A DNA stretch of 64,000 nucleotides, taken from Trema orientale (lineage: Eukaryota; Streptophyta; Magnoliopsida; Rosales; Cannabaceae). Below the pieces are notes generated by a model. The model searched no databases. It was not told the DNA's origin and saw nothing but the letters and a program-made list of their open reading frames with translations. The position numbers and the translations under genes were made by a program. Where the stretch lies: assembly GCA_002914845.1 (NCBI GenBank), contig JXTC01000186.1, positions 90,004 to 154,003 on the forward strand. The letters run 5' to 3'. This document shows positions 12,267-25,521 of the stretch, in pieces; position 1 is the first letter of the stretch, and every line of letters begins with the position of its first letter.

Positions 12267-12434
12267 TCCCTCTTGGTGGAAGAATGCTTGTTACCTACTC
12301 CTTTTTAGTTTCTACTCTCTCTCACAAAGAATAGAAACAAAGCTAGAAAGACAGAGAGAAGAACCAAAAAAAAAAAAAAAAGAGAGAGAGAAAAGGGCCA
12401 GAGAGCTCTGCTTCTGCTCTGTTTTTGGGTTCAA

Positions 12435-13730
12435 ATGGAGAAGCACAAGTGTAAACTCTGCTTTAGAAGCTTCTCTAATGGCAGAGCTTTAGGGGGTCAC
12501 ATGAGGTCTCACATGTTGAACCTTCCAGTTCCTCCGAAGCTCGAAGCAGAAGAGTCACCACCACCACCACAAACACAACCACCAGCACCGCCGCTGCCGC
12601 CACCGTCTCTGCCTCCTGAACTCAGTGACTCGGCCGGGTTAGCTTCGTCTTCATCGTCTTCTTCCTCGGAAGAGGAAGAAGAAACAGAGGATAGAGAATT
12701 AGGATCAGAAGACGAGAAGGGTCTGTATTATGGGCTGAGAGAGAACCCAAAGAGGAGCATTAAATTGGTGGATCCTGAGTTTTCCTTCGCTGTGGATGCT
12801 GGCTCTGTGATCCTCCAAGACAGAGAGAGCGAAACCGAGTCGTCCAAGAACCCGACTCGGAGACGATCCAAGCGGACTCGGAAATCGGGTATGTTATTCG
12901 AACACCATCATCTTCACTACCAGCCACAATACCAGAAATTCGATCATCATAACCAGGAAGAGACCGAGTCGTTGAAGAAGATCAAACTCAGCAAACTGAG
13001 TAGGACCGAGTCGTGGGCCGAGCCCGAGCCGGTGAGTTCGGTCTCGGACGCCACGACCGAGGAGGATGTTGCCTTTTGCCTCATGATGCTGTCGAGGGAC
13101 AAATGGAAGAGACAAGAGAAGAATCAACAACGAGTACAAGAAGACGAAGAACAACGCGAAGAGGAAGAAGAAGGAGAAGAGGAAGAAGAAGAAGAAGAAG
13201 AAGAAAGATCCATGGAAGAGAGCGATGAATCAGAGGAGCTTAAATCTTCGAGGACTAATGTCATAAGGACAAGAGGTAAGTACAAGTGTGAGACGTGTAA
13301 GAAAGTGTTTCGATCTTATCAAGCTCTGGGGGGACACAGAGCGAGTCACAAGAAGATCAAAGCTTCGAATAATGTTCGCATAGATGAAGCTCATGAATCA
13401 ATGGAGCAAGATATTGCAGGCACTACTGCTGCTACTACTGCTTCGACTTTAATGGTGGTGGAGAAGAAAATCCATGAATGCCCAGTTTGTTTCAGAGTTT
13501 TCTCATCTGGGCAAGCTCTCGGTGGCCATAAGAGATCACATGTGACTGGTTCATCGGCAACAATTACTGCTACTGCTACTGCTACTACTCAAGCTCGTAA
13601 GAGCTCAAACAAGGTCGTAGAGAGTATAATAGATCTTAATCTTCCAGCTCCTGTTGATGACGATGAACTTAGCCAAATCGAGCTCTCAGCAGTTTCTGAT
13701 GCCGAATTCGTGAACCCCATTCGGCATTGA
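12435..13730 (+). CDS. C2H2 zinc-finger repressor, ZAT type with EAR motif
   Basis: An intronless 431-residue protein with three plant QALGGH-type zinc fingers. Finger 1 is at the very N terminus (C6, C9, H22, H26, with RALGGH). Finger 2 is near residues 283-305 (YKCETCKKVF...QALGGH). Finger 3 is near 347-370 (HECPVCFRVF...QALGGH). An EAR repression motif, DLNLPAP, starts at residue 400. This arrangement matches the ZAT1/2/3/4/9-like group, nuclear DNA-binding repressors of stress and developmental genes. Between the fingers lie a Pro-rich stretch (about 37-60), a Ser/Glu stretch, a basic RRRSKRTRK nuclear-localisation-like segment (about 143-151) and a long Glu run (about 235-260). The first ATG in frame starts directly at finger 1, as in the family. 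I cannot say which ZAT is the orthologue. Confidence 0.95.
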   Translation: MEKHKCKLCFRSFSNGRALGGHMRSHMLNLPVPPKLEAEESPPPPQTQPPAPPLPPPSLPPELSDSAGLASSSSSSSSEEEEETEDRELGSEDEKGLYYGLRENPKRSIKLVDPEFSFAVDAGSVILQDRESETESSKNPTRRRSKRTRKSGMLFEHHHLHYQPQYQKFDHHNQEETESLKKIKLSKLSRTESWAEPEPVSSVSDATTEEDVAFCLMMLSRDKWKRQEKNQQRVQEDEEQREEEEEGEEEEEEEEEERSMEESDESEELKSSRTNVIRTRGKYKCETCKKVFRSYQALGGHRASHKKIKASNNVRIDEAHESMEQDIAGTTAATTASTLMVVEKKIHECPVCFRVFSSGQALGGHKRSHVTGSSATITATATATTQARKSSNKVVESIIDLNLPAPVDDDELSQIELSAVSDAEFVNPIRH

Positions 13731-15763
13731 AATGTTTATTTCGTTGAATTTTTCGTCTCTCCCCAGAAATATAGCTTTGATCGATTCCAAGGTACATCAA
13801 TTTTTGGATCTGATATTACGATGACCAAGTTGGTTTTTCTTTACTATATTTATAAATTTTTCTTCTTCTTCTTCTTCTTTTTTTAATATGTTTCTAACTG
13901 TAATTCAATTCTCTCAACTCTGCTTTTGGTTCTGTAACAAACTAATTCCAACTCCCAACAATGGAGGAACTACAACAAAATTTTCAGTTGTTTTAGAAAA
14001 GTTTGTTTCATTTTCTAGTACCATTCTGGTAGTCTAAATAGAAAAATATAAGCATTATGGTTAATGGTTTGTGTTCTGTTTTAGCTTCCTAGAAGTTCCA
14101 ACTGACTGCTCCACCATTCTTTATTTTATTTTATTATATTTGAAAAAGTCATTCTAAAATAAGTTGATCAGCCTCCATGTTTTTATTACCCAAAAAATAA
14201 ATAAATAAATAAATAAAACTCGCCTCTCCTTAGTACTGACATTGTACAGTTCATGAAGAAGAAGCTAATTCTCTCTTATCTACTACTGTACCACTCTGTC
14301 TTTGTCTTGGGGGTGTTTCACGCTTTACTTATAGTTATAGATCTGCACAACCAGTAGTGGAGATTAGGGAAAGAGAGCGTAGTACTAGTAAATGACTATA
14401 ATAGCCTTGAAGAATGCATCTGATTTTTTTTTTTTCATTTTATTTATTTATTTATTTTTTTTTTTATGTTTTTGGCAACTCATTCAATTTTCTTTTCGCA
14501 AATCTGAAAAGTTGATATTTGAGTAATGGCGAATCCCTTGTTTCACTCGGAGAATATTATTTCTTGGTTTGGCTTGAACCAAAGTATGCTTAGGCAATCA
14601 GAGTGGAAAAATATATGAAAACTTTCATTCACATTTATTTAATTTATATTAAATGACATAAATGCAGCTTTCTCTTTTTTCCCCTTTCATTTCCTTTTTT
14701 CTCCCCCACTAAATCATCAGATTAATTAGAGTATTTTTGGTCATTTAGTTGAAGTTTTTCACTTTTAAGGAAGGGCTTTTAATCTTTACAAAGCACCTAT
14801 AAAGCTTAAATTTTACCTTATTTGCTATACGAGATATTATTAAGGAAAACGTATCTTTCTTTTGGCAAAATAGAAGTATACATATCTTCTAGGACCAAGT
14901 GTCGTTTTCAAATGATATAGATAGCCTTATAAGCAAAATAAAATAAAATAAAATATTTGCTTAATATTTATTATAGAAAGAAATGGCTAATATGTTCGTT
15001 TTTTTGAGGAGAGGAAAAACTAATAATTGGCTAAACAACAAAGTACGGAGCTAACATGTCAATGGGTTGTCATTCAGGTATAGCTACCATAAAATTGGCG
15101 GTTGTCACACTGACATGCATAGTAGCCAAATCAGGTTCATCAGTGATTTTGATAATCATATGTTAAGGTTTGATAAGTTGGCAAGTTCTAAGATTGACAA
15201 CTGTTCTGTGAATTGTCATCTTAAGATTTCATCTCAATAGTAATCATTTTGCTCGGAAATAAAGTTAGAATTTCATTTTACATTTTCTTGATCTTTTTTC
15301 AATAAGTTGTCATTCTTGGTCTTTAAGTAATTGTGCCATTTGATTTCTTTCTTTCCGAGGAAAACATTTGATTCCCTTAGTCATGGCAAGTAAATTAATT
15401 ACAAAATTCGGACCAAGGGAAACAAACATGAAAAATGAGTAAATAAATGCATTAAAATGACAACTTCATTTTATTTATTTCTTTATCATCCTTTTCGGCC
15501 AATTAGGAATTAGTACATGTGGCATGTGGGAAGGAATAAATTTCTCTATGGTTTGGTAAAAGGAAAACGACAGCATTATTCGAAATTTTACCCCATTGTG
15601 TTATGTGTGTGTATATATGTATATATATGTAAATGGGAAATATTACATAAATATCTTTTCATTGTTAAGGAAAAATACTGGACTTAACTTCAGATTTTTT
15701 GTAACAAAAATTTTTGCATAGAATAATAGATCATACCAAATTTCACCCTCTAATTTTGTCCAA
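13731..15763. other. Intergenic DNA with simple repeats
   Basis: It begins with the zinc-finger gene's 3' untranslated region. It also holds a (CTT)n run near 13861-13879, an (AAAT)n microsatellite near 14191-14217 and T-rich tracts near 14427-14467. No gene seen. Confidence 0.5.
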
Positions 15764-15930
15764 GGGATAATGCTTCGCATATTGTACCAAATTTTTAATA
15801 CTAATACATATGACATGTAATTTATCACCACTCAATTAGTGATATATATCAATTAAATGATGACAACTCACGTGCCACATGTGTTGGTACAAAAAATTTG
15901 ATACATTAATTGGGATATATAGTATTATTC
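15764..15930. mobile_element. Mutator-type MITE, copy 1
   Basis: A 167-bp palindromic element starting GGGATAATGC and ending AGTATTATTC. Its arms can fold back: TACCAAATTTTTAAT on the left pairs with ACAAAAAATTTGATA on the right. It is flanked by a perfect 9-bp duplication TTTGTCCAA (15755-15763, 15931-15939). A 9-bp duplication is typical of Mutator-like elements. It belongs to the same family as 25522-25723. Confidence 0.8.
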
Positions 15931-15939
15931 TTTGTCCAA

Positions 15940-18900
15940 ATTATGCTAGAAAAACTTTTAATTGACAAAATTATCGTTATTATATTCTTACCCAAAAAGC
16001 ATGCACTAACAAATTCTAAGCCCAAAATTTTTTTCCTATCTAGTTATAAAGAAAAATAATTGAACTTGTAACCAAATACTAATAATTAACGGAAAAAAAA
16101 AAAAAAACAAAAGAAGAAGAAGAAGAAAAAATTGGGATATAATATATATATATATTAAACAATGGTAATTTTATCTTTTTGCATATCAATTTTACCATAT
16201 TAGACGGAGAGGTGATATTTGACAGTTTTTTTCATCTAAATAGATATTTTTTGGTTTTTTGAATTTTGATGGTAAATTGAACATTTCGTCTAAACGTAAA
16301 GGATAGTTTTGTAGTTTTCTCCACATATTCATGTACAACGTGTCAAACACAAAATAATAAGGTTTATTCAAAGTCATAAGTTTGAAGGCTTATTCTTTTA
16401 TGAGGAAATGTTTAATGATTCTAATTTCCACGAGACTTGATAAAATATTAAATGGCTTCCACACAAAGACTGAAGGTTTAAATCGTCCCAACAGTCAGTG
16501 GTCGTCCTATTTTCTTCTTCTTTCTATCCCTTTTTTTTTCTTAATGGGATTTTTGTGCTTTTTAGTTTTTTCTAGGTTAGGCATAACCCAACTTGCATTG
16601 CTTATCTATTTCAAGTGGAAATCAATCCTTAAATAAATTATTCTCTCGAATATGGTAGTGTTTCTCACCAATAGATCATTTCGAAGTCAGAAAGTTTTTT
16701 ATTTGATTTTTATAAATAGTTTTTAGGGGTTTATATGGGCGTTTACCAAAACATTAAAACAAAAATTAAATAACTACAAATGAATCATGAATAGAATATA
16801 AGTTTTCTATTAATTTGACCGTAAAAGACGTTAATCTTGTTTTTCTTTTTTGGTTTTTCACCTTCTTTTGCTACAAATCTATCGGTTCAATAGTACCAAA
16901 CAAAGTGGTTTTTTTTTTTCTTCCAAAAAAAAAAGTTTGCTTTTTTGAGCAATAACCGCTGCTTTTGCATTGACAAGCTACAAATATATAAAATTTACTT
17001 TACGTGTTGACTAAAGAGCCAAACATAATATATTCCTTTCCTAGCTACATATATACATAGATCTTCAATATTATACATGAGAAAACACATCTAGAGAAAG
17101 ATAGTAAGAAAACATTTGATCTATCCGCTCTACCTTTTCATTTGACCAATTTCAACCGTAAATTCCCACTGTATTTATATTCTCTGTATAATGCCAAAAT
17201 ATATTCCTAGACCGACCTTATCAATTTTCCTTTCCCACTCTCCTAAAAATATATTTTTTTTTCAAAAAAAAAAAAATAGAGTTTTGATTAAGTAATATTA
17301 ACAAGTAGAACTACGCAAGTCGAAGAATATACTGCTTCTAACTTTTTTCCAATTCCTTATCCTTGGTTTCTTTTGCCCATTATGTGATTGAGTGGACTAT
17401 ATAGGTTTTCAATTAAGTACCACTATAAGGGTTAAAATCATACATGTCATATTGAGAGTTTGTACTATTTTTTACCGAGCTAGTACTATTCCAAATCATC
17501 CTTGGGAATTAAAGAAAAAAAAAAGAAAAAAAAGGAAAAAAGAAAAAAAAAAGTTAGAGAAAAAAAACAAAGTCCTCATCAGCATGTAGCTCCAATTATC
17601 CACTATTTATTGTGGCATGCTTATCTTTAATGCTGAGCCAATGAGTAGAGTAGATAACAGAAAAAATTAAACTTTGGAATGATAATATAAGGCGTTGGCA
17701 GGACAGCGTTGGATATATAGCTGGACTTTATAGTTGAGAATTTGAGAGGGAGGGCCATATCAGTCGGTGGGTCGGTTCTTGTTCCATTCAAGGGATTAAA
17801 AAAGATAAAAATAAAAAGTAGGGACTATAGTATAGTAGTACTAGTAATAGTTATAAGGGTAATGTTTTAGAGTTTATATCTTTATTGTTTGGGGTATGAG
17901 AGTGAGTGCCACTTTGATATTCTTGTAGACACAAAATGACTCCAAGTGGTGAGGATTGTGCAAGTTTGAATGAGAAAAGGAGAGCTTAAAAAAAGTAGAG
18001 AAAAGATAACAAAGAAACAAACACAACCAGCTCTAATTGGTCGTGTTATGACTTTTAAAAGGCCCCAAAAAGAACGAGTCAACAATGGGATCCTTTTCAA
18101 TTTCTTTTCTCCTTCAAAGTTCTAACCAACACTACATCATCATCATTATCATCATTGAAGAAAAAAATTGCACTTCCCTATGATTTCATTTACTATTGAC
18201 TTCTATAGAAGGATTCATACATAGTATGTCCATATTTTGTTGCTGACTCCTAAAATCTTAGAAAGCAACTCTTAGTTTTAGTTATCAAATTTTACTTTAA
18301 AACAGCAATTACACAGTAGAATGTGGCCAAAAGCATATTTCATTAACACTATTATTATCTACTCTTTTTTTTTTTTTTTCCAACCACTTTTAGAATCCAA
18401 AGGCAATCCTAAACAGAGTATTGTTTTCCATGCATTTGACCTCTATTATCAAAGACCCTTTTAAGCTCTGAAAATGAGACAAAAGCACTTATTTTGATGG
18501 TTTTATGTGGAAGGACTTCAATTTTCCTTTATCTTATTTTTTCTTTTAGGGCAATTAACGTGGGGGTTGTGGGGTGAGAAATTTTGGGTCTTGGCTGCAA
18601 TGTAGTTGAGAGACTTTCACATCAAACTTTAAATGGCAGAGTACTCCAAAGTAATAAAGATCATGTTCTAATGTGGTACATGGACACTTTATTAAATACA
18701 AAAGTCATGGTAATTGGGATGATATCTATTGTGAACGCAATTAGAGTTGAGGTTTAATAACGGCCTATTTTTAATACAGGGGCAAGTATCTTGCCCACCT
18801 TGTCCCTCAGACACTTTATTAAATGGGCAAAAATTAGATAGACTAAACAATTATCTTAATTAACAATCACTCTTAAGGTTGGAAAAGCGAATGTTCTAGT

Positions 18901-21900
18901 TTCTTACCCCAATCAAGTTGTCTTCAACTTGGTTTTGAGCTCAACTTTTAACTCTTGAGCTTTAGTTTTTAGCTTAATATTTGTTAAGTTCATTCTACTA
19001 GTAGGAAATTACAAATAATGATTTCGAATTCTTCGGAAAATTTGTGATAGCCATTATCAAAGTCATGGGGATAAAAAAATACTCAATCATGCATTTGGTT
19101 GAAGACTAGTGGAATACGTAGGAATACTTGATTTTCTTGTGGTTTTAATATTGGCGACTAACATCTAGTGTAGCAAAGTTCTAAAAAAGTCAAAACAATG
19201 CTCAATAGTTGCGACGTGCTAGTATATATATATATATAACCTTACACTATACATAATTGGATCTTAACTAAACTTTAACGACAATATTAGCACATACAAT
19301 AGCAAAATGGATTTAATATTTGGATTGAAGGTAGATTTATGTTACCTAACATGTGAGACTGTACAACCACCCTAAACAAAAGGAGTAATAGCTTTAGCAT
19401 CACAAACTTAGTTTAGTGAAAGGGCAAGTTCTACTAAGGTATAACATACTCAATTGGCCGCCAAGAGAGAGAAGTCATCACTTTAGTACATTATCACCCC
19501 AAACCAAACAGAGCGTTAGACTTTCAATGCTCAACTTGTGAATCAACTATATGCATGTCTCCCCACCAATTTTATTCAAGATTATATAGCTCATCCTAAC
19601 GAAACTTTCTTTTTTGGCTTTGTATTCTTTCCACACATTTTCTGTTTCCTTCTTTTATGAGTCCTCTTTTGCTGACCATTTTTTAATTATTTTTTTTAGT
19701 GCAATAGTACAGTAACTACACATAACCTATAGTTCACGCTAGAAATTATATATCGTGATTCCATGCCCCTCCTTAGAAGTCATAGACTCAAAAGCCTCGC
19801 ACTAGTACTACTACCATCTAGTATGTGTGTCTCACATGTGACTTCCAACTCATTAGATATATACTTTAGACTTCACTTTAGTTTGTCTTCCTATTGGTTT
19901 GTCTCGTAATTGTGATCAAAACCCTTGGAAAATTGCGGCCATATATGTAGAATAAGAACTTTAAAGAAGTGGAAATTTTGTGACAAAAATTACATTATTG
20001 CTTTTTGGGGAGTACTCAGCCTCCTTGGGATCTGATTTTCATGACTTGTTTTTTAGTTTCAATAACGAACAAGTTGCCACTTTCTTAAACCTCCATTAGG
20101 AGCATTTACTAGACCTTAGGCCAAGAATATTCGACTTGTTTCTTGGTAAGTATGGAGAGGTACTTGTACTGAAACAGCAACTTGCTCAGATAGCTCCATT
20201 ACTCCATTTAAAGAACTCGATAAGTAACGACAAGTCATTGAAACTAAGGGGTGAAAGAGCATTTAAAATTTGTACTAATCATCATTCTCAGAGAAAAATT
20301 GATTCAGTTGGTATATATAGAGATATGGAATCAAAACAAATAGCGAACAACATGAACAAACATAACAAACTCCACATATATAACACTAGAATGAAGCCAA
20401 GGCCAAAACTTGTCACTTAATACAAAGTCTCCAAGTGCTCATCATGTGCTTATTCTTTTCAGTTTGTGGTTATAAGTGGTTAAGCTTGGAACTCTCGGCC
20501 CCCAACCTATTGAAATCGATTGGCATTGACTTTGGCTTTTAAAAATGATTCGAGAAATTAACTTGGTATTAATTGAGCAGTGACCATCTAGGCCTGCGGC
20601 TACTCTGATGCCATTTCTTGCGTTTTAAAAGGTGTAGACTTTTAATATTTTTGTTGACCCTTAAGCAACTCCAAAAGTTATGCTTTCTTTCGTTCTAATT
20701 TCCAATACATATGATGGAACCAAGCAAAAACTGAAAATAGACAAATATCGCTAGCTCTACCTAGTTTACTTCCCTTCTCTTTTTTTTTTTTTTTTTCTCT
20801 CTCTCTCTCTTACAAACTCTTTGTTGATTAGTAGTTTTGCTCTACTATACTTGCCCTTTTCACTAATTACTCAAGTGGGGTTAGTTATCTATATAATAAG
20901 GTTGATCTTGATATATACGTGGCTAATGCCCTCTGTTTGATTTTTCCCAAAAAAAAAAAAAGAAAAAAAAAAGAAATGGAATCTACTGATCAGAAAGAGG
21001 GAGAGAGAAGTACAATATTGACATTGTAAGCATTAAAGATGTTTTCTTTAAAGAATTACTAGTCATTTTTTCCTTTTATAATACTAATCGTTATATGTGT
21101 CAAAAACATATAGTTTTGTGAAATACATAGAGAAATTTTACATAAAATGGTAGAGAGACTGATGGCTTTCATATAAAAAAGCAAGTCAAAGCCAATGCCG
21201 AAGAAGAAGAGCAATTGCTAGTGACATGGAATGCAGTTTTGTGACGTATGATACATGTTGGATATTTATATAGTCAAACGAGATAAATAAATGAGTAATG
21301 ACTAGTCAACCAATTAAGGTATAGTAACTAACAAGGTTTGTTCAACCACAAATATCTTGAATGCCAGTCTAGGTGTCTTATTGTGCTTGGATTGACTAAT
21401 ATGAGCTAACATTACTTACGGAATAATGAACACAGTAATACAATACAATACAACATACTAAACGTGACTATGTAGTACTATTTTCCAACCTCGGACTGTG
21501 ATTCCGTTGCATGACTGATGTAAAGAGAAGGAGAAAGAAGAAAAGTGACCACATTTAATAACTCTACAACTTAAAATTAGAAGAAAGTAAAGACAGATAT
21601 ATTTGATTCCTTGCTTGCCTCCGTGAACAAAAAAGTCAGGGCAATGTTCAGCCTTTAAAAGCTAAAACCCTCTCTTATATATTGGTATATATTCAACATG
21701 CCTCCCTCAACTATAAAGATGTGAAAAGTAGAATTTATACGCATAATTGTTTTGCAATGAAACATGATTTTTTTTTTTGAGAAATTTCAGAGGAGACCTT
21801 ATATGAAAGCGAAGTTTCAAGGGACATTTCTTATGGTCTCTAATTTCCTTTGTCTCCGGATGAAAATGGGAAAATGGCCATTGACTTGGAATGAGCTAAA

Positions 21901-22468
21901 AAAACGTTGTCACTCTCTTTGGGTCCAGACTCCGGCAACGTGATTCTCTACTTTTTAATGGGGTTGTCACTTTTTATACATCGATCTGATCATGAGTACA
22001 CATATGGTCAAATTTGTTAGACGTGTTATGTATTGTTATTATTTTGGAATTAAAATTCATTAAAATATTTAACTAGCTTGGGCCTGGAAAGTTTAGAGGT
22101 CTCTCGACTGGCCTCAACCCAAATAGTTAGTGTCACGTCAGGCGATCTAGTATTGCATAACCAGGATTGCAACTATCTAATGATAAATTGTGCATAAAAT
22201 TTTAAGACTGTGGCCCAAAAAAATTGCGCAAAATAAGGATCGATGGGATCAAAATTGGGGAGCTACAGTAAGTTTATGGCCATGCCAGTTTCCAAGTCTA
22301 TTTCAGAAATGACCATATTGTTGTTTGGACCCCTAGAAAAGCTGTAGTAGATTGAGCTTAATTACAGTGTCACTCTACTAATTTAGCTTGGGCTAAAGAG
22401 TTAGAAATGAATTGATTAAATCATTCCAAACAAGACTATTGCAAATTTATCCAAACATGACTATTCTA
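15940..22468. other. Long gene-free intergenic stretch
   Basis: About 6.5 kb without a supportable gene. Low-complexity patches include an A/G run at 17511-17565, a (TA)n run near 19206-19218, a T-then-CT run near 20780-20812 and an A-rich run near 20948-20974. The short open frame at 20136-20420 has no family motif and is probably chance. Confidence 0.5.
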
Positions 22469-22625
22469 GGGTGCGTTTGGTACAAGATTCGAATTCTATT
22501 CTTCAAATCCAGAAACAGCTTTTATGTAGAAAATTAAGGATAAATGTTTTATCCTTCCAACTTTCTACATAAAAGTTGTTTCTGGATTTGAAGAATAAGA
22601 TTCGAATCATGTACCAAACACACCC
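22469..22625. mobile_element. Tourist-like (PIF/Harbinger) MITE, copy 1
   Basis: A 157-bp foldback element. The left end GGGTGCGTTTGGTAC is the inverse of the right end GTACCAAACACACCC, and the inverted arms extend about 60 bp each. It is flanked by the 3-bp duplication CTA (22466-22468, 22626-22628). A 3-bp duplication and GGG-TGTTTGG-type ends fit the PIF/Harbinger superfamily. A relative lies at 41287-41445. Confidence 0.8.
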
Positions 22626-22899
22626 CTACTTTCTTAAATGGGTAGTAAAATTTGTAAGATTTACCTCCCACTGATACTCAGATTATCTGGACCAGTGCAT
22701 AAAGGTTTTTTATTTTCACCGAAAAGGAAAATGATATGTCGTTTCCTAATGTTCCGCATTATATCGTTTTCTCAAATACGAACCGCATGACCTTTCGGCA
22801 TTGAATTTTGTATTTGCTCTAAAAAGCTGATTTCCAATTTTACCCTTTTAGTGTAAACAACTTTCTCTTATATACAATTATGATATCTGCTATATTAAA

Positions 22900-24560
22900 C
22901 TGTCTCTGTTAAATAGTTTATTTATCTGAAAAAGATTCCATGACTTTACTTGTGTATAAAGAAACAAACATGATTAAGTGTTAATTATGGAGAGACTTGT
23001 TTATTTATCTAAGTCTAAATGAACTAGTTCACAATCTGTAAATAAAGATGGAATACTTTATTTACTAAAGATTGTAGTGTTTGTCTATTTCAACAGGAAT
23101 GATGTGTCTCAAATCATTGAAGTGTCTGACTTCTGATAGAAACACTAGTACAACATAAATAAGTTATGTGTATTGAACAGGACCATATAATATAAAGAAT
23201 TGGAGTGCCGTAACTCAATTCTTATATTACTACAAACTAGCTCTTAGCATGTAAATCTTAATCCTTGATATTTGATTGGACTTGCTTTCATGAGTTGTAG
23301 CCTTTTGATTTGTTAAAAGACTAGCCTCAGTGAAATTAGAGGCAAACTCTTGCATTATAGAGGTTGTGGCTTATGAATTGATTGGAACACCAAATAGTTA
23401 AGGACACTATACATTAATGCCACTTTAGGTTCTTTCAAGATTCATGGAATAATTAAATCTAAGATCTTAGTATTCACTTTGTGAATTAGTTGATAATTTT
23501 ATCTAAATGGCCATTGAGAAGAAAATTATCGACAACATTATTCTTTGATAGAAAGATAGTAACTTAAAGGTAAATAGGTGTTGGAAGGGTATTACCGTAA
23601 TTTCACCTATTCAACTACGGCATTGTATAGGGATTCTATGTATGGTATAGAATATGCTAGATAGATCGGTTAATCAAGACTAGTTGATTGAATCTCTATA
23701 AAAGGCATGACATTTAATCTAAGAGTGCAGTATTGGGCCTTTAGTAGAGTGTCCCCTTTACTAATAGTATTTATATAAATACCATAATAAGAATTATTAT
23801 GTATTTATTATATTATTGGAGTTTAGATTATTTGGATCCATTAGGTTCCTTGTCTAACTCAATAAAGTACATTAATTGGTTGGTGGTATTTGTGAAATTA
23901 GTTTCACGAAACTGCGTAAAATAATGATTCTACACAGAAGTTGGTATTTTTATAAATAAGTTTCATGAGTTGGACATGCTTATAAAAATACACTCAAAGC
24001 CCAAATTGGAGAACAAGTCCAATCCAAATTGGACTAGGATTAGCAGTTTTTGGCCCCATATATATAAGATATATGAGAGAAAAAAACTGCACAGTAACAT
24101 ACATAGTTTCACACGCATACCAAGGGAGAGAGAGAGGAGAATTTCGGCCACCTTAGGCTAGAGAGGAGAGAAAAAGTTTCCTACCATCTCACAATCTCAT
24201 CTCAAGTCCCGGTGTTCTAAAAGATCAAAAAGGTGTTCTTGATCGTTCTCTAACGAAGGATTCAACTTGGTGCCCACTCACCTCATCAAGCAAGAGCAAG
24301 AGTATAGACAAGAAGATCTAGGGTTGGAGATTTGATCACCATCAACAAGGAGATCAAGGAAGAGCACGCTACAATAGGTAAACCCTAATCTCATCTCTAG
24401 GGTTTATGCATCTAGATTTGATTTATATTATACATGATCCTATATATGATATATGCATGTTCTATGGTTATGAAAACTGTTCTCATGTAAAAAAATTTAA
24501 AACCTAAATCCGCTAATTTTTCCACTGCGTTCATGATGTGATCATGTGTTTTTCCATATT
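22900..24560 (+). repeat. Possible LTR or LTR-like block (low confidence)
   Basis: The block has the feel of a large retrotransposon LTR. A TATA stretch at 24057-24073 (CATATATATAAGATATATG) is followed by a leader-like sequence rich in AG that runs into AAACCCTAATC near 24381-24391. No paired LTR, coding domain or target duplication was found, so it could be a solo LTR or the promoter and leader of an unrecognised transcript. Boundaries are approximate. Confidence 0.3.
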
Positions 24561-24728
24561 TGCATACATGTATGTTTTTTCCTAAATGATAGGTCAATTA
24601 CCTGCAAATTTAACCATAATATTTCGTACCTATAATGTCCTAGTTTCTGCGAGAATAAATGGATTGTAGATTTGTAGTTCATTTGAATTTTGATGCTCTT
24701 TATAGTTAATAATCAATATGGCACGTAG

Positions 24729-24900
24729 TTAGCCAACTGAGGCTAACTCAGTTGGTCCAAAGTTTGAGGGATGTGTGTGTGAGTTTGAGGAGTCAGGGGT
24801 TCAAACCTTGGTATTGATGGGTATGTGAGTTATTTTCCTTTACCTTTATAATAAGTAGTGGTCATTAGTGAAGCCCCACTTTACATTAAAAAAAAAAAAA
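24729..24900 (+). mobile_element. tRNA-derived SINE
   Basis: A 172-bp element with an RNA polymerase III box A (GGCTAACTCAGTTGG, 24741-24755) and box B (GGGTTCAAACC, 24797-24807) at tRNA-like spacing, ending in a 13-A tail (24888-24900). An imperfect 16-bp target duplication flanks it (24713-24728 and 24901-24916, 12 of 16 identical). Such elements are copied by the machinery of LINEs elsewhere in the genome. Confidence 0.8.
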
Positions 24901-24916
24901 TCGATATGGCGTATAG

Positions 24917-25512
24917 CTCGAATTGCCTTCAATAGAAACTTAAAAACTAATCACAAGTCGTTTTTTTTATGACAAGACAACAACGTGGCATTACTTTAAT
25001 GTCTTTTCTCTCTAAACTAATGTCGTTTGTTGAGAGTAAAGAACGATATGTCATTCAAGTTGATGGCGTTTCTCATTCATTCTGTAATGTTATCATTATC
25101 CTAAGACCTTTATACAATATGTCGCCTCAATATCATAATCAACGAAAATATGCCCATGACATGACCCTTTTAGACAGAAAAATAACAACATAGTGGACGT
25201 AGATTCTTTGCTCAAGGAGGGTTAATTTCAATTGGCCTTGACCTTTAAAATGTGTTAGTTTTGCTCTCTGTCTCAGTTTCGTCCCCTGAAGTTTCAAATA
25301 TCTCGACATCATTAAACATACAACAATTTTCTTATAATTTCTAAAGTATCGAAAAAAAAAGTTATAATTTACGGAGTGAATTTTTGTATTCCCTTAGAGA
25401 AAATTATATTATGTTTGGATACAATTTAGCATTTCTTGGGGAAGTTTAAGGGTGTTTTTTGTATTTGAAAAAAATTATCAATAAAACCTTGTCAAATGAT
25501 TTTTTGACCTGA
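24917..25512. other. Intergenic spacer
   Basis: AT-rich DNA between the SINE and the MITE. I see no gene; the open frame around 24969-25193 carries no recognisable motif. Confidence 0.5.
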
Positions 25513-25521
25513 TTTGCAAAA

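Noticed and set aside
12894..13228. Antisense and shifted frames within the zinc-finger gene (Arg-rich)
   Set aside because: They arise from the Glu-rich GAA/GAG repeat read in other frames.
20136..20420. 94-codon open frame in the intergenic stretch
   Set aside because: No family motif, no promoter or splice context, and a composition typical of AT-rich chance frames.
23963..24161. Two complementary frames around the LTR-like TATA region
   Set aside because: They are mirror images over the promoter and leader block and have no conserved residues.
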